Under the pieces are notes generated by a model that was given only the letters and a program-made list of their open reading frames with translations, did not search any database and was not told the DNA's origin. A DNA stretch of 64,000 nucleotides. It comes from Ascaphus truei. Taxonomy: Eukaryota > Chordata > Amphibia > Anura > Ascaphidae. Positions within the stretch are counted from its first letter, which is position 1; each line of letters starts with the position of its first letter. Made by a program: the position numbers and the translations under genes. Shown here in pieces: positions 24,240 through 36,284 of the stretch. The stretch spans positions 2,333,068 to 2,397,067 of the forward strand of contig CM071587.1 of NCBI GenBank assembly GCA_036426205.1. Reading direction: 5' to 3'.

Positions 24240-26945
24240 TAAGTCTATCCCGCAGTCCCCACGTGTAATCTTCCCCCGCGTCCCGACGTTAATCATTCCC
24301 TTTTTCCCGCGTCCCCGGACGTTTAATCTTCCAGATCCCCCGATGATTATCCTACCTACCCGCGTCCCCGACGTTAATCTTCCCCGAGTCCCTGCTCTAA
24401 TCTTCCCGAGTCCCCTACGCTAATCTTTTCCCGAGTCCCCGACGTTTAATCTTCCGATGTCCCGACTAATCTTCGATCCCCGACGTTAATCTACCCGAGT
24501 CCCAGACGTTAATCTTCCCGAGTTCCATTCCCCGACGTTAATCTTCCCGAGTCCCCGAGTATCTTCCCAGTCCCCGTATAAACCGCGATCCCCGACGTTA
24601 CGATACCCGAGTCCCCGACGTTAAATCTCTACCTCTCGGTCCCCGCGTTAACTACCCGCGCCCGACTGTATCACCCGCTCCCGTTAATCCTTCTCGAGTC
24701 CCCCGACGGTAATCTACCCGCTCCCCGACGTAATTCTACCCAACCGCGTCCCCGACGTTAATTTTCCCTGAGTCCCCCACGTAAATCTTCCCGAGTTCCC
24801 CGACGTTATCTACCCGTGTCCCGATGCTACTATCTTCCCGAGTCCCCCGACTCATCTACTTCACCCGCGTCCAGAAGTTATCTTCCCCGATCCCCGACGT
24901 TAATCTAACCCGAGTCCCCAATCGCTCGACTTATTCCCAGTCCCCGACATTAATCTTCCAGAGTCCCGACGTTTAATCTATACCCGCGTCCCGACATTAC
25001 ATCTTCCAGATTCCCCCGACGTTAATCTACCCGAGTCCCCGACGTTAATCTTCCCGATCCCCGACGTTAATTCTCCCCGTCCCGTTATCCCCGACGTTAC
25101 TTCCCGACCAATAATCTGCCCAGTCCCCGACTTAACTCTTCCCTAGTCCCCATGCTAATCTTCCTGAGTCCCCGACGTTAATCTAAACTCCCGAGTCCCG
25201 ACGTTAATCTTCCCGATCCCCGACGTTATCTAACCCGAGTCCCCGACCGTTAATCTTTCTCTCGAGTCCCCGAAGTTAATCTTCCAGAGCCCCGACGTTA
25301 TAATCTACCCGAGTCCCGACGCTAATCTTCCCTCTCCGATTCCCCCGACGCTAATCTAACCCGAGTCCCAGACGCTAACTCTTCCCGAGTCCCCGACGTC
25401 AATCTTCCCGGTCCCCAACCGCTAATGCTCCCTGTCCCCGACGCTAATCTTCCCGTGTCCTTAATCCCCAGTCCCGACTTTAATCTTCCCGGTCCCACCG
25501 ACGCTAATCTTTTCCCGAGTCCCCGACGCTAATCTTCCCGAGTCCCACGCTAATCTTTCCTTCCCGAGGCCCCCGCAAATTGTTGTCCCGTTTCCCGAGT
25601 CCCCGACGTTAATCTTACCCGCGGTCCCCGTTAATCTACCCGAGTCCCCGACGTTATCTCTCCCGGGTCCCCCGACGTTAATCTTCCCGCGTCCCCGACG
25701 TTAATTCGTTCCCGAGTCCCCAGACGTTAATCTTTCCCTAGTTCCCCCGATTCTAATCTTCCTGAGTCCCCGAACGTTAATCTCATCCCCGATTCTCCTC
25801 CCTGATCCCCGACGTTAATCTTCCGTGTCCCCCGACGTAATCTTTCGTCCCGATATCTTCGTCCCCGACTTAATCTACCCGAGTCCCCGACGTTAACTTC
25901 CCGAGTCCCCCGGCTTTAATCTACCCGAGTCCCCGACGTTTAATCTTCTCGGTCCCCGAAGTTAATCTTCCCTAAAACCTCCCGAGTCCCCTACGTTATC
26001 TAATACGCCGATCCCTCACGTATCTTCCCTTCCGCCGACGCTAATCTTCTACCCGAGTCCCCCGACGCTAATCTATCCCACCTCTCGCGTCCCCCGACGT
26101 AATCCTTCCCCATCCCCACGCTGATCTTCTTCCGATCCCCACGCAACTTCCTTTCCTTCCCGAGGTCCCACCCGTAATTTCCGTTCCCGACGCTAATCTT
26201 CCCGAGTCCCCAACTGCTAATCTTCCCTTGTCCCCGATGTTAATCTTCCCGAGTCCCCGACCTAATCTTCCCGTGTCTCCCGAATACTAACTTCCCGAGT
26301 CCCCGCTCTAATCATTCCTTCCCGAGTCCCCCTGCTAATCTTCCGAGTCCCCGACCTATCGTCCCGTGTCCCGATGCTAATCTTCCCGATTGCCCCGACG
26401 CTAATCTTCCCGAGTTCCCTCCGACGCTAATCTTCCCGTGTCCCCCGACGCTAATCTTCCCGAGCCCCGACGCTAACCTTCCCGAGTCCCCGACCTAATC
26501 TTCCCGTGTCCTCCCGCGCGCTAATCTTCCCGATCCCCGACGGCTAACTTTCCCGAGTCCCCGCTGAACTCGCTAGTCTTCCCGATCGACGCTAATCTTC
26601 CCGTGTTCCCGCTACTCACGGCCTCTTAATATCCTTCCCGAGTCCCCGAGTTAATCTTCCCTCCCCGATAACTCTCGTCCCCGAGCGTTAATCTTCCCGA
26701 GTCCCAGACGCTAATCTTTCTCCCGATTCCCGACGTTTAATTTTTCCAGAGTCCCCGCGTTAATCTACCAGTCCCGACGTTATCTCCCGCGTCCGAATCT
26801 TAACTACCCACCGTCCCGCTTATCTAACAATCTACCCGAGTCCCCTACGTTAATCTACCCGAGTCCCCGACGTTAATCTTCCCGAGTCCCTGACGCTAAT
26901 CTTCCCGTGTCCCCGACGCTAATCTTCCCGAGTCCCCGACACTAC
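24240..26945. repeat. 23-bp satellite, about 2.7 kb
   Basis: Roughly 115 copies of CCCGAGTCCCCGACGTTAAT plus CTT. Subgroups use GACGCTAAT instead of GACGTTAAT, especially after about 25300. Indels and missing bases are very frequent, and clean units occur mainly near the right end (26840-26940). This is more consistent with poor consensus calling than with normal sequence divergence. Confidence 0.93.
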
Positions 26946-27610
26946 CACATCTGTTATGTCTGAAATTGTGGAATCTGTCTTGTTACATTGTTTCTGTGCT
27001 TTGAATCCCAGGACAGCTGAAAAGAAGATTGATGTTATTTATAAATCGATACATTAGAGTGAAAGGAAGAACAATGGAGAATGAAACCAGGAGGATACAT
27101 TATTTCACTCTCAATTTCTTCCGTTGCTCCGCAGGAATATGTCCGCTCCGGCGCTGGAATAAATCCTGACGATGTTTAACAGTTGTTTAATTCCTGAGTT
27201 AAAATTAGGTCCCATGTGCTGTAATAAAGATGAAAAGGTTTCCAGGAAAACTCTCAGAAACTCTGAATGTCTACAAATCTGTGTGAATTACACAAGTGTG
27301 TGTTTGTACCAGGATTTGGGGCATGTCAGCGTGGGATTGATGTGTGTTCATTATCTGTGGAATGCTTTCAGATGTTAAATCCTCGGTAGCAAATGCCTAA
27401 TTAATCTGATAATCTCCACTATAAATACAGCATCCTGTGTGTAAATATTTGCAATTTATAGGAACATTTCAAGTTGGTGGATCAGGGGGAGGGGAGGTGT
27501 CTCTCCTTGGGAGGGGGGAAGTAGCGGAACTAGGAAATTGTGCGCTCCAGTACAAATATATGAGCAGCCCCCCTTGAAAAACTCAACATTTGTAAAAAAA
27601 TTAACGCAGT
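26946..27610. other. Non-coding, nothing recognised
   Basis: AT-rich sequence between the 23-bp satellite and the 30-bp array. No gene is supported. Confidence 0.4.
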
Positions 27611-27614
27611 TTGC

Positions 27615-29130
27615 AATCCCCCCTCACCATCCTCTCCCCCACATGCTCTCTCCTCACCATCCTCTCCCCCACATGTTCCCTCCTCACCATCCTCTCCCCC
27701 ACATGCTCCCTCCTCTCCTCCACATGCTCTCTCCTCACCATCCTCTCCTCCAGATGCTCCCTCCTCACCACCCTCTCCTCCACATGCTCCCTCCCCACAA
27801 TCCTCTCCCCCACATGTTCCCTCCTCACCATCCTCTCCCCCACATGCTCTCTCCTCACCATCCTCTCCTCCACATGCTTTCTCCTCACCATCCTCTCCCC
27901 CACATGCTCCCTCCTCACCATCCTCTCCTCCACATGTTCCCTCCTCACCATCCTCTCCTCCACATGCTCCCTCCTCACCATCCTCTCCTCCACATGCTCC
28001 CTCCTCACCATCCTCTCCCCCACATATTCCCTCCTCACCATTCTCTCCTCCACATGCTCCCTCCTTACCATTCCCCCACCCACATGATCCCCTTCTCACC
28101 ATCCTCTCCCCCACATGCTCCCTCCGCCCCATCCTCTCCCCCACATATTCTCTCCTCACAATCCTCTCCCCCACATGCTCCCTCCTCACCATCCTCTCCT
28201 CCACATGCTCTCTCCTCCCCATCCTCTCCTCCACATGCTCCCTCCTCACCATCCTCTCCCCCACATGCTCCCTCCTCACCATCCACTCCCCCACATGCTC
28301 CCTCCTCCCCATTCCTCTCCTCCACATGCTCCCTCCTCCCCATCCTCTCCTCCACATGCTCCCTCCTCTCCTCCACATGTTCCCTCCTCACCACCCTCTC
28401 CTCCACATGTTCCCTCCTCACCACCCTCTCCTCCACATATTCCCTCCTCACCACCCTCTCCTCCACATGCTCTCTCCTCCCCATCCTCTCCCCCACATGC
28501 TCCCTCCTCACCATCCTGTCCCCCACATGCTCTCTCCTCACCATCCTCTCCCCCACATATTCCCTCCTCACCATGGTCTCCACATGCTCCCTCCTCACCA
28601 CCCTCTCCCCCACATATTCCCTCCTCACCATCCTCTCCCCCACATGCTCTCTCCTCACCATCCTCTCCCCCACATATTCCCTCCTCACCATCCTCTCCTC
28701 CACATGCTCCCTCCTCATCATGGTCTCCTCCACATGTTCCCTCCTCACCATCCTCTCCCACACATGCTCCCTCCTCACCATTCTCTCCTCCACATGTTCC
28801 CTCCTCACCATCCTCTCCTCCACATGCTCCCTCCTCCCCATCCTCTCCCCCACATGCTCCCTCCTCACCATGGTCTCCTCCACATGTTCCCTCCTCACCA
28901 TCCTCTCCCCCACATGCTCCCTCCTCACCATGGTCTCCTCCACATGCTCTCTCCTCACCATCCTCTCCTCCACATGCTCTCTCCTCACCATCCTCTCCCC
29001 CACATGCTCTCTCCTCACCATCCTGTCCCCCACATGCTCTCTCCTCACCATCCTCTCCTCCACATGTTCCCTCCTCACCATCCTCTCCTCCACATGTGCC
29101 CTCCTCACCATGGTCTCCTCCACATGCTCC
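27615..29130. repeat. 30-bp minisatellite, open in several frames on both strands
   Basis: About 50 copies of a 30-bp unit, CCTCACCATCCTCTCCTCCA plus CATGCTCCCT, with occasional 21- or 27-bp units. Because 30 is a multiple of 3 and the unit has no stop, long plus and minus frames (282-562 codons) are created. They show only 10-residue periodicity, low-complexity composition and no unique flanking domain or start context. I regard them as artefacts. Confidence 0.92.
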
Positions 29131-29224
29131 TGCCTCCCCAAACGTCTGGCTCTGCGCCACCCTGCCTGCTCTCCCCCAGTTCTTGCATTCCCCCCCCCCC
29201 CTTACCTGTGTACCGGCGTCAAAT

Positions 29225-29460
29225 GACCATCTACAAGCCTCGAGAAAGCTAATGAGCGAAACGTACGTCGGCAGTGGACGTAATGACGTCACCAGGGAGT
29301 GATTCGGGAACACTGATCGGATCACTACTCGCTCTGCACATTTTTAAACTTTTGTCCGTGTGACAATGTTTTTTCAATACATTGCTGTTATAAATTTTGG
29401 GGTGCAATATATATGCGCAGGTATTCTATAGCCTATTATTAGTAGGGGCAATATCAGGAT
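29225..29460 (+). mobile_element. Possible Penelope-like 3' fragment with hammerhead-like motif
   Basis: At 29248-29271 the words GCTAATGAGCGAAACGTACG resemble the shortened hammerhead ribozyme core (CUGANGA ... GAAAC) seen near Penelope-like element ends. AT-rich sequence follows. No coding part remains. Assignment rests on this motif alone. Confidence 0.35.
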
Positions 29461-29524
29461 GCACCCTGTTTTCTCTGCAGATCTATTTCTATGAGCGACT
29501 GCACGAGGCAGCTGCCGTTTAAAC

Positions 29525-29999
29525 TAAGGGCCTCATGCAGAGAGCAGCGCTATGAACAATCTCGCCATTTTCCGGCGAAAATCGCGCTAAAAACAGGCGA
29601 AAATGGCGAGTTTGGAAAAAAGCGCCATTTTTTTTTTCCAATTGAAAATCTCGCCGCCCGGCTGGCGAGAAACTACATCTCGCCAGTCTGAAAAATATCC
29701 AAATTCAGAAAGGCGCGCTCGCCATCTAGCGGCTGTTTTTGGCGCGATTTTCGTCAATTTTCGCCGCCAACTAAAGTTGGCAAGAAGCCGGCTATAGGGG
29801 GGAAAAAAAAAATGCGCGATTTTTTTTTCTCTCCCTTTCAGCTGCGCGAATCTCCTCCTTTACAATTCTCCACATGCAGTAATGCTAAAAATAGCGGATT
29901 TCGCCCATTTCTGCATGTGGAGAATAAAACTCTCCATTAAAGCTACTTTTTCTGAAACTCTCCAATTTTTAAATTCGCTGCTCTCTGCATAGGCCCCTA
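29525..29999. mobile_element. MITE with 25-bp terminal inverted repeats
   Basis: The left end AAGGGCCTCATGCAGAGAGC matches the reverse complement of the right end, GCTCTCTGCATAGGCCCCT. The interior is AT-rich with repeated GGCGAAAATGGCG-type words and no gene. About 475 bp. Superfamily not determined. Confidence 0.7.
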
Positions 30000-30199
30000 A
30001 GTGTGTGTTTAATACAGCATTCAAGTCCCAGCCAGCACGCTGAAGCACTGTGGAGGCGCATACCTGGCGTTCACTCTGTTTCCAAAACGAATTAATATTT
30101 TACTGCTGAAGCCTCCCAGGTTTTCTAGAACTGGTTATAGTTCACTAGCTTACTCAATCAGCGTGACCTTGTGATTATCTTCATTACCAGCTGTTACGA

Positions 30200-31020
30200 T
30201 TGTGCTCGCCACAAACCGGGACCGGACCGCGGGGCTGAGGTGGGGTTATATAATCACCGACCTTAGTCCGCGCAGACTGAGCCGGAGTGCGCAGTTCGTA
30301 GTCGTACGTAGCAGGGTCAGGATTGGAGAAGGCAGCATCGTCGTTATTCAAGCAGGAGTTTGGCAACAGGTAGACAGGAGTTCCCCGCTTCAGCTTAGGA
30401 GTGTGAGCGGCCTCGGCCCATGACGCCGGTCTCAGCAGGGGGAGACAGCAGGCTGGCTGAAGTACACCGCGGGGCAGTGTCGGGGAAAAAACAACGCTTC
30501 AGGACAGAAGTCCACAGCAGGCCTCTGCGTGGAGAAAAGCAGACCTCGGGAAATGACTGGTAACCTCTGCTAGGGGAGAATGCAGCAGGTACCAGGAACC
30601 AGTGCTGACAAACCAACGCTTCAGCACAGGATTCTGGAACAGGCCTCTGCGTGGAGAGTAGCAGCAGGCCTCAGGATACACAGGAACACAGGCCTCTACA
30701 TGGAGAGTAGCAGCAGGCCTCAGGATACTCAGGAAACACAGGCCTCTGCATGGAGATTAGCAGCAGGCCTCAGGATACTCAGGAAACACAGGCCTCTGCA
30801 TGGAGATTAGTAGCAGGCCTCAGGATACTCAGGAAACACAGGCCTCTGCATGGAGATTAGCAGAAGGCCTGTAACGTATGTGCTTGCCACAAACTGGCAC
30901 CGGACCGCGGGGCTGAGGTGGGGATGTATAAGCACCGACCTTAGGCCACGGAGTCAGGTCCGGAGTGCGGATTCCATAGTCAGACATAGCCAGGTCAGGA
31001 TTGGAGAAAGTAGGATTAAC
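30200..31020. repeat. Duplicated 135-bp block enclosing a 50-bp tandem repeat
   Basis: Two similar copies (30203-30340 and 30885-31018) share CCGGACCGCGGGGCTGAGGT and GGTCAGGATTGGAGAA. Between them at about 30630-30875 are about five copies of a 50-bp unit containing CAGGCCTCTGCATGGAGATT. This could be part of a long retroelement or a complex minisatellite. No coding sequence is recognised. Confidence 0.65.
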
Positions 31021-31984
31021 ATTATCCAGGCAGGGGTCAAGGCAGGCGGCACAGGAGCGGTGGTCGAGGAAACAAACCAAGGTCATCAACAGGAAATCTT
31101 GGGTGAAGGTACTTCAGCATAGGAGGCTAGAACCTTGAGAGAAGCCACTGCAGCGGAGATGCTTCAGCGAAGGTGCTGCAGCGCGTCAGGAAAAGACCAG
31201 GAGTAAACTCCACAAGGAGGAAGCAAGAACCAGAGGTGCAGACACGCCACAGGAAGCGCTGGGGAAACCAGCGTAGCCGCTTCAGCGCGGCGAAGGCGAA
31301 GTCTGCCAGGAACAAGGAAGCAGCGCCGAGGCTACTATGCAAGAAGCCCTAGGCAGCAGGGGACTAGGCGCAGGATACAAGGCACAAGGAGGCCTAGCAG
31401 GCCAAACAGAGAGTCTGTGACAAGCACAGTTACTTGCAACTTGGATTGCAAAGACTATGTCCAGCAAGTTCCTGAGGGCGAGGCAGTCACTAAATAGCAC
31501 AGGAGACCTATCAGGCCAGAGCTGCACAGGAGGCAGCAAGAGGCAGGTGATTGCAGAAGCAGGGAATAGTTTGTCTGGAACCTTCAAAGCTCCGGATGGA
31601 TGGGTACCAGCCAAACCCAGGAGCGGATTCCTGACAAGTAGCAGCAGGCCTCAGGAACTCAGGAACTACAAACGAGAATTAGAGAGGTTAGTACACAAGG
31701 AGACAAGCCAGGTGGCTTGTGGCAGAGACAGTAACGTCCAGAGAAGGATTATGCTCGGCACTGACTCAGTGCCAAAGCCCAGCATATAAAGGGCGGAGAT
31801 CCAATCACAGGGAGGAGGTGTGTGAGCATTTCTCCAATGACGGAGCACAGGGCTGAAGCTGCAATGAGAGGCAGCACATGTGCCATTGTTTGCCAGAGGA
31901 AGCCTTTGTAACTGCAGAGGTCTGCAAGGCTATATTCAAAGCCAGGAGTGGATTCCTTACACCAGCCTAGTATCCTAGGAGAAA
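31021..31984. other. Non-coding, purine-rich
   Basis: Sequence rich in AGGAAGC and CAGGAGG words, similar in style to the preceding repeat block and possibly part of the same element. No gene is supported. Confidence 0.35.
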
Positions 31985-32660
31985 TCGGCCGAGATCAAAG
32001 AGACACAGGGTCAGCAAAAACAAGGCTATTCCGGTGTCCAGACATGCAAACTCACTATATTCATTGGTTATGAAGTTTACCCTATTAGAGGAATCTTGAT
32101 AGTGTGTATCAGAAAACTGTGAACAAGTATCAAAGATTCACTTTATATGAGCAGCTGCATAAAGCAGCCCCAGGTAAAATAAGCCTTTGGTTTATTACAG
32201 CATTTGGCGATATCCAGCATGCAGAAACGCTGTGAAGGCTGCATGTATACATGGATTTCTAACCAAAGAAGCATTTTCCTTCTTTACTGAACTCGTACCG
32301 ACTCAGCAGAATGGATACATTGTATTAGTTAATAGTATGACACGCGCAATATCCTGTTAGAGACATAGGGTCAGCCAAAACTAGGCTATCACTTTGTCCG
32401 GACACGCCAACCCGCTAATATCCTTCGGCAAATAAAGAGTATATAGAACAAATTCACAGTGCGACTCGGAAGTTGTTAACCGGAGGAAGTCTGACAATTT
32501 GTGTTAGAAAGCCGTAAATATAGGGATCCCATAAGGCCCAAAAAACAGTCTCTTCCAAGGCTCAGATACAACCTATCTTGCTATTTACTCACTGTAGCAA
32601 ACTGGCTAGACATCACACCATATATGCAGACATGCCTCAAGCCTGCTAGGGGGGTGTGAT
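31985..32660. repeat. Pair of diverged direct repeats
   Basis: The segments at 31998-32070 and 32360-32425 share the ordered words GAGACA, AGGGTCAGC, AGGCTAT and TCCGGACA or TCCAGACA, spaced about 360 bp apart. They are probably two copies of an interspersed repeat or a tandem duplication. Confidence 0.45.
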
Positions 32661-33096
32661 CATTGTGACACTGGGTTACTCGCGGATTGACTCTCCCACG
32701 GGTAGGCACGATCGCCCCCAGCACATAGCACCACCTTTAGTACTTACAGCCACTCTAATTCACTTACTGCAGAGGTTATTTTGTCTTTTAAATTCGAAAC
32801 TCTATCAAGGCTTATTATATCACTTGTGAGGATCATGAGTACAACTGTATATAATTTCTTCAATTATTTATTTTACATTGAGCACAGCTCACAATGAAGT
32901 TTACATTTTAATTAACATATCATATCTAATCAGTCATTATACCCACATCTTGGAATTAGGTACTCCCTAGCCCATCCAATCAGGGTGTCTTTTAGCCCAA
33001 TCATACTTCTTAGAGTGCTCTCGCATAAGGGGATCTTGTGTGAGTGCAGTAAATAAGGGGATCTTTTTTGTGACCCCTCTGGGGACTCAATATATG
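32661..33096. other. Non-coding, nothing recognised
   Basis: AT-rich sequence. No gene is supported. Confidence 0.4.
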
Positions 33097-33432
33097 TACA
33101 GGCATACCCCGCATTAACGTACGCAATGGGACCGGAGCATGTATGTAAAGTGAAAATGTATTTAAAGTGAAGCACTACCTTTTCCCCAATTATCGATGCA
33201 TGTACTGTACTGCAATCGTCATATACGTGCATAACTGATGTAAATAACACATGTGTAACAGGATCTATAGTCTCTCCGCTTGCGCACAGCTTCGGTACAG
33301 CTAGGGAGCCAGTATTGCTGTTCAGGACGTGCTGACAGGCGCATGCGCGAGCTGCCGTTTTCCTGTTGAGCGAGATGTACTTACTCGCGAGTGTACTTAA
33401 AGTGAGTGTCCTTAAACCGGGGTATGCCTGTA
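33097..33432. mobile_element. Tc1/mariner-like MITE
   Basis: Terminal inverted repeats TACAGGCATACCCCG and its complement CGGGGTATGCCTGTA, with TA at both outer ends and similar TATATG flanks. The 336-bp interior contains ACTTAAAGTGAG-type words but no transposase. Confidence 0.7.
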
Positions 33433-34069
33433 TATATGTTTAGCAACCTTCCCCGAGACCCCTCCAGTTCTATACCATACCTGTCGTTACTAGATATTAA
33501 GGTTGAGCGGCAGGGCATTTCTTCACATGTTTTGTATATTTTTTCCATCACATACATACACGGTATTCCTATAATCCTCTAAGTATTAACTATCGCTCAA
33601 CCCCTAATTATATGGTACAGTCACTGCAGCTGAGTTCGCCTCCCTGCTGATCAGAGAGGGTATCTGTCACAATAACACTTCGTTGGAGCTCTTAGTTCAA
33701 AAGCACTAGTTGCATGCCGGTGCTTCTTACAGTTAGTGTGTATACAGAACCTTTACTCCAGTACAGGGGACGTCCTTTACCTCCGGGCTGGGTCCACTCT
33801 GGGCTTTTCCTCATGGGCTGGGCAGTGCTCACTGTGGTGTCACTGTACTTTCCTACAGGCCAACAATTCCACCACTCTATCCACTGCCCAGGTCTGACAG
33901 GCACTTGCAGAGTACATCTGCAAGCAGCCATACACTCCAAAACTCCATACAGCTCTGACTCTTTAGATTGCTGGCTCCCTGTCTTAAAATTACACTCTCT
34001 CTCCTTCACCAGCTCTCTTACTGGCTTATCATAGTCATATGTCCTATAGAGAGCATATCAGTTAAAGGG
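33433..34069. other. Non-coding, nothing recognised
   Basis: Unique-looking sequence. Overlapping frames of about 105 codons on both strands show no domain. Confidence 0.4.
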
Positions 34070-36280
34070 GCACTGCTCCTCTCCTGCGCTGATACATACA
34101 GTGCTGCCCACTCCTCTCCTGCGCTGATACATACAGTGCTGCCTGCTCCATCTCCTTTCCTCCCCCCCCTGTTTCCATGCTCTAGACTACTGCAGTATGC
34201 CACGCAAGAAAAATCCTCCCGTGTCTCTGATAAATACAGGTGAACTGCGCTATATCCCGCATCCTCTCGCATGCGCGATAAACACAGTACTGCGCCGCTC
34301 CTCTCCCCTGGGTGCTGATAAATACAGTACTTGCCCGCTCCTCTCCTGCGCTGATAATCACAGTACTCGCCCGCTTCCTCTCACATGCGCTGGGATAAAT
34401 ACAGTACTAAGGCCCGCTCCTCAATCCTGGCGCTGATAAATACAGTACTGCCCGCTCCTCTCCTGTGCTAGATACATACAGTACTGCCCGAGACCTCCTG
34501 CTACTCTTGTGCTGATCGAATACAAGTATGCCCCGCTCCTCTCCTTTACTCGATAAATCATACTTCGGCCCGGCGTCCCCTCCCTGCGCTGATAAACAGT
34601 AATCTACTTACCCTACGCCCGCTCCCTCTCACTCTGCGTTTGGATAAATAATCAGTACTTGCCCCGCTCCCCTCCTGCGCTGATAAAAATACGTACTGCC
34701 CACTCCCTCTCCTTGCTGGATAAATACAGTGCTGCTGCCCCGCTCCTCTCCTGCGCTGTATAAATACAGTACTTATACTCCTGCCCGCTCTCTCCTGCGC
34801 TGCATACATACAGTACTGCCCACGCTCCTCTCCTGCGCTATAGCATACATACTGATCCCTGCCTCCCTCTCTCTCTCCTTCTCTTCAAAATACATACTCA
34901 CACTTACTCCCCCTCTCCTCTCCTTGCGCGATAATCATACCTATAGCCCCGCATCCTCTCCTGCGCTGATAAATACAGTACTGCCCCTCCTCTCCTGTGC
35001 TGATCAACAGTACTGCAGGCCCGCTACCCTCCTGCGCTGATACATACGTCAACTAGCCCACTTCCTCTCTGTCTGATTAAATACAGTACTGTCCCTCTCC
35101 TCTCCTGTCTGCATAATCGTACTGCCACCCTCTCCGTTGCGATAAATACAGTGGGCTGCTGCCCGCTCCTCTCTCTGCGCTGATAAATACAGTACTGCCC
35201 GCTCCTCTCCTGCGCTGATAATACAGTACTGCCCCGCTCCTCTCCTGTGCTTGATAAATACAGTACTGCCCGTTCCTCTCCTGCGCTGAATATACGTACT
35301 GCCCGCTCCTCTCCCTGTGCTGATACATACGTCTACTGCCCGCTCCTCTCCTGCGCTGATAAATACAGTACTGCCTGCTCGTCTCCTGCGCTGATACATA
35401 AACAGTACTGCCCCGCTCCTCTCCTGCGCTGATAAATAATTACTGCCCGCTCCTCTCCGCGCTGATAAATACAGTACTGCCCGCCCTCTCCTCTCCTGTG
35501 CTGATACAATACAGTACTGCCCGCTCCTCTCCTGCGCTGATAAATACAGTACTGCCCGCTCCTCTCCTGTGTCGATAAATACAGTACTGCCCGTTCCTCT
35601 CTGCGCTGATATATACATACTAGGGTCTGCCCGCTCCTCTCCTGTGCTGATACATACAGTACTAGCCCGCGTCCTCTCCTCGCTGATAATACAGTACTCA
35701 CCTGCCTCCTCTCCTGCGCTTATACATAGACAGTTACTGCCCGCAATTACCTCTCCTTCGCTGATAAATACCTTAAATCCCGCCCTCCTCCTTTACCCGA
35801 TAAATACAGTACTGCCCGCTCCCCCCTCCTGCGCTGATCAATCCGTACATTTACTGCCCGCATCGTCCTCTCCTGCGTTGATAAATACAGTACTGCCCGC
35901 CTCGCCCTCCTGCGCTGATAATACAGTCAGGCCCACTCCTTCCTTGTGACTGAAAATGCCAGTGCGCGCGTGCGCCGCTCCTCTCCTGCGCTGATAAATA
36001 CAGTACTGCCCGCTCCTCTCTGCGCTGATACATACTCATGTACTGCCCGCTCCTCTCCTGCGCTGATAATACAGTACTGCCCGCACTCCTCTCCTGCGCT
36101 GATAAATACAGTACTGCCCGCGTCCTCTCCGCGCTCTGATAAATCATACCCCCTCCCCTGTGCATACAGTGCCCCATCCTCTCCTGCGCTGATAAATACA
36201 GGTACTGCGCCCACGCTCCTCTCCTGTCGCTAGATATACATACAGTATGAGCCCGCTCCTACTATCTATCGTCTTGCATG
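34070..36280. repeat. 35-bp satellite, left block
   Basis: Roughly 60 copies of a 35-bp unit, CCCGCTCCTCTCCTGCGCTG plus ATAAATACAGTACTG. Perfect copies alternate with copies full of single-base errors. Fake frames rich in Tyr/Gln/Arg (minus) or Ser/Pro/Ala (plus) come from it. Confidence 0.93.
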
Positions 36281-36284
36281 TCCT

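Noticed and set aside
24240..26945. CRISPR-like array
   Set aside because: Units are contiguous 23-mers without unique spacers, in a eukaryotic repeat context.
27538..29226. 562-codon plus-strand frame rich in Ser/Pro/His/Leu
   Set aside because: Entirely produced by the 30-bp minisatellite; several frames on both strands are equally open and no unique domain flanks it.
34197..36233. Tandem proteins rich in YLSAQERSG words
   Set aside because: Translation of the 35-bp satellite, whose unit is not a multiple of three, so the frame changes in each copy.
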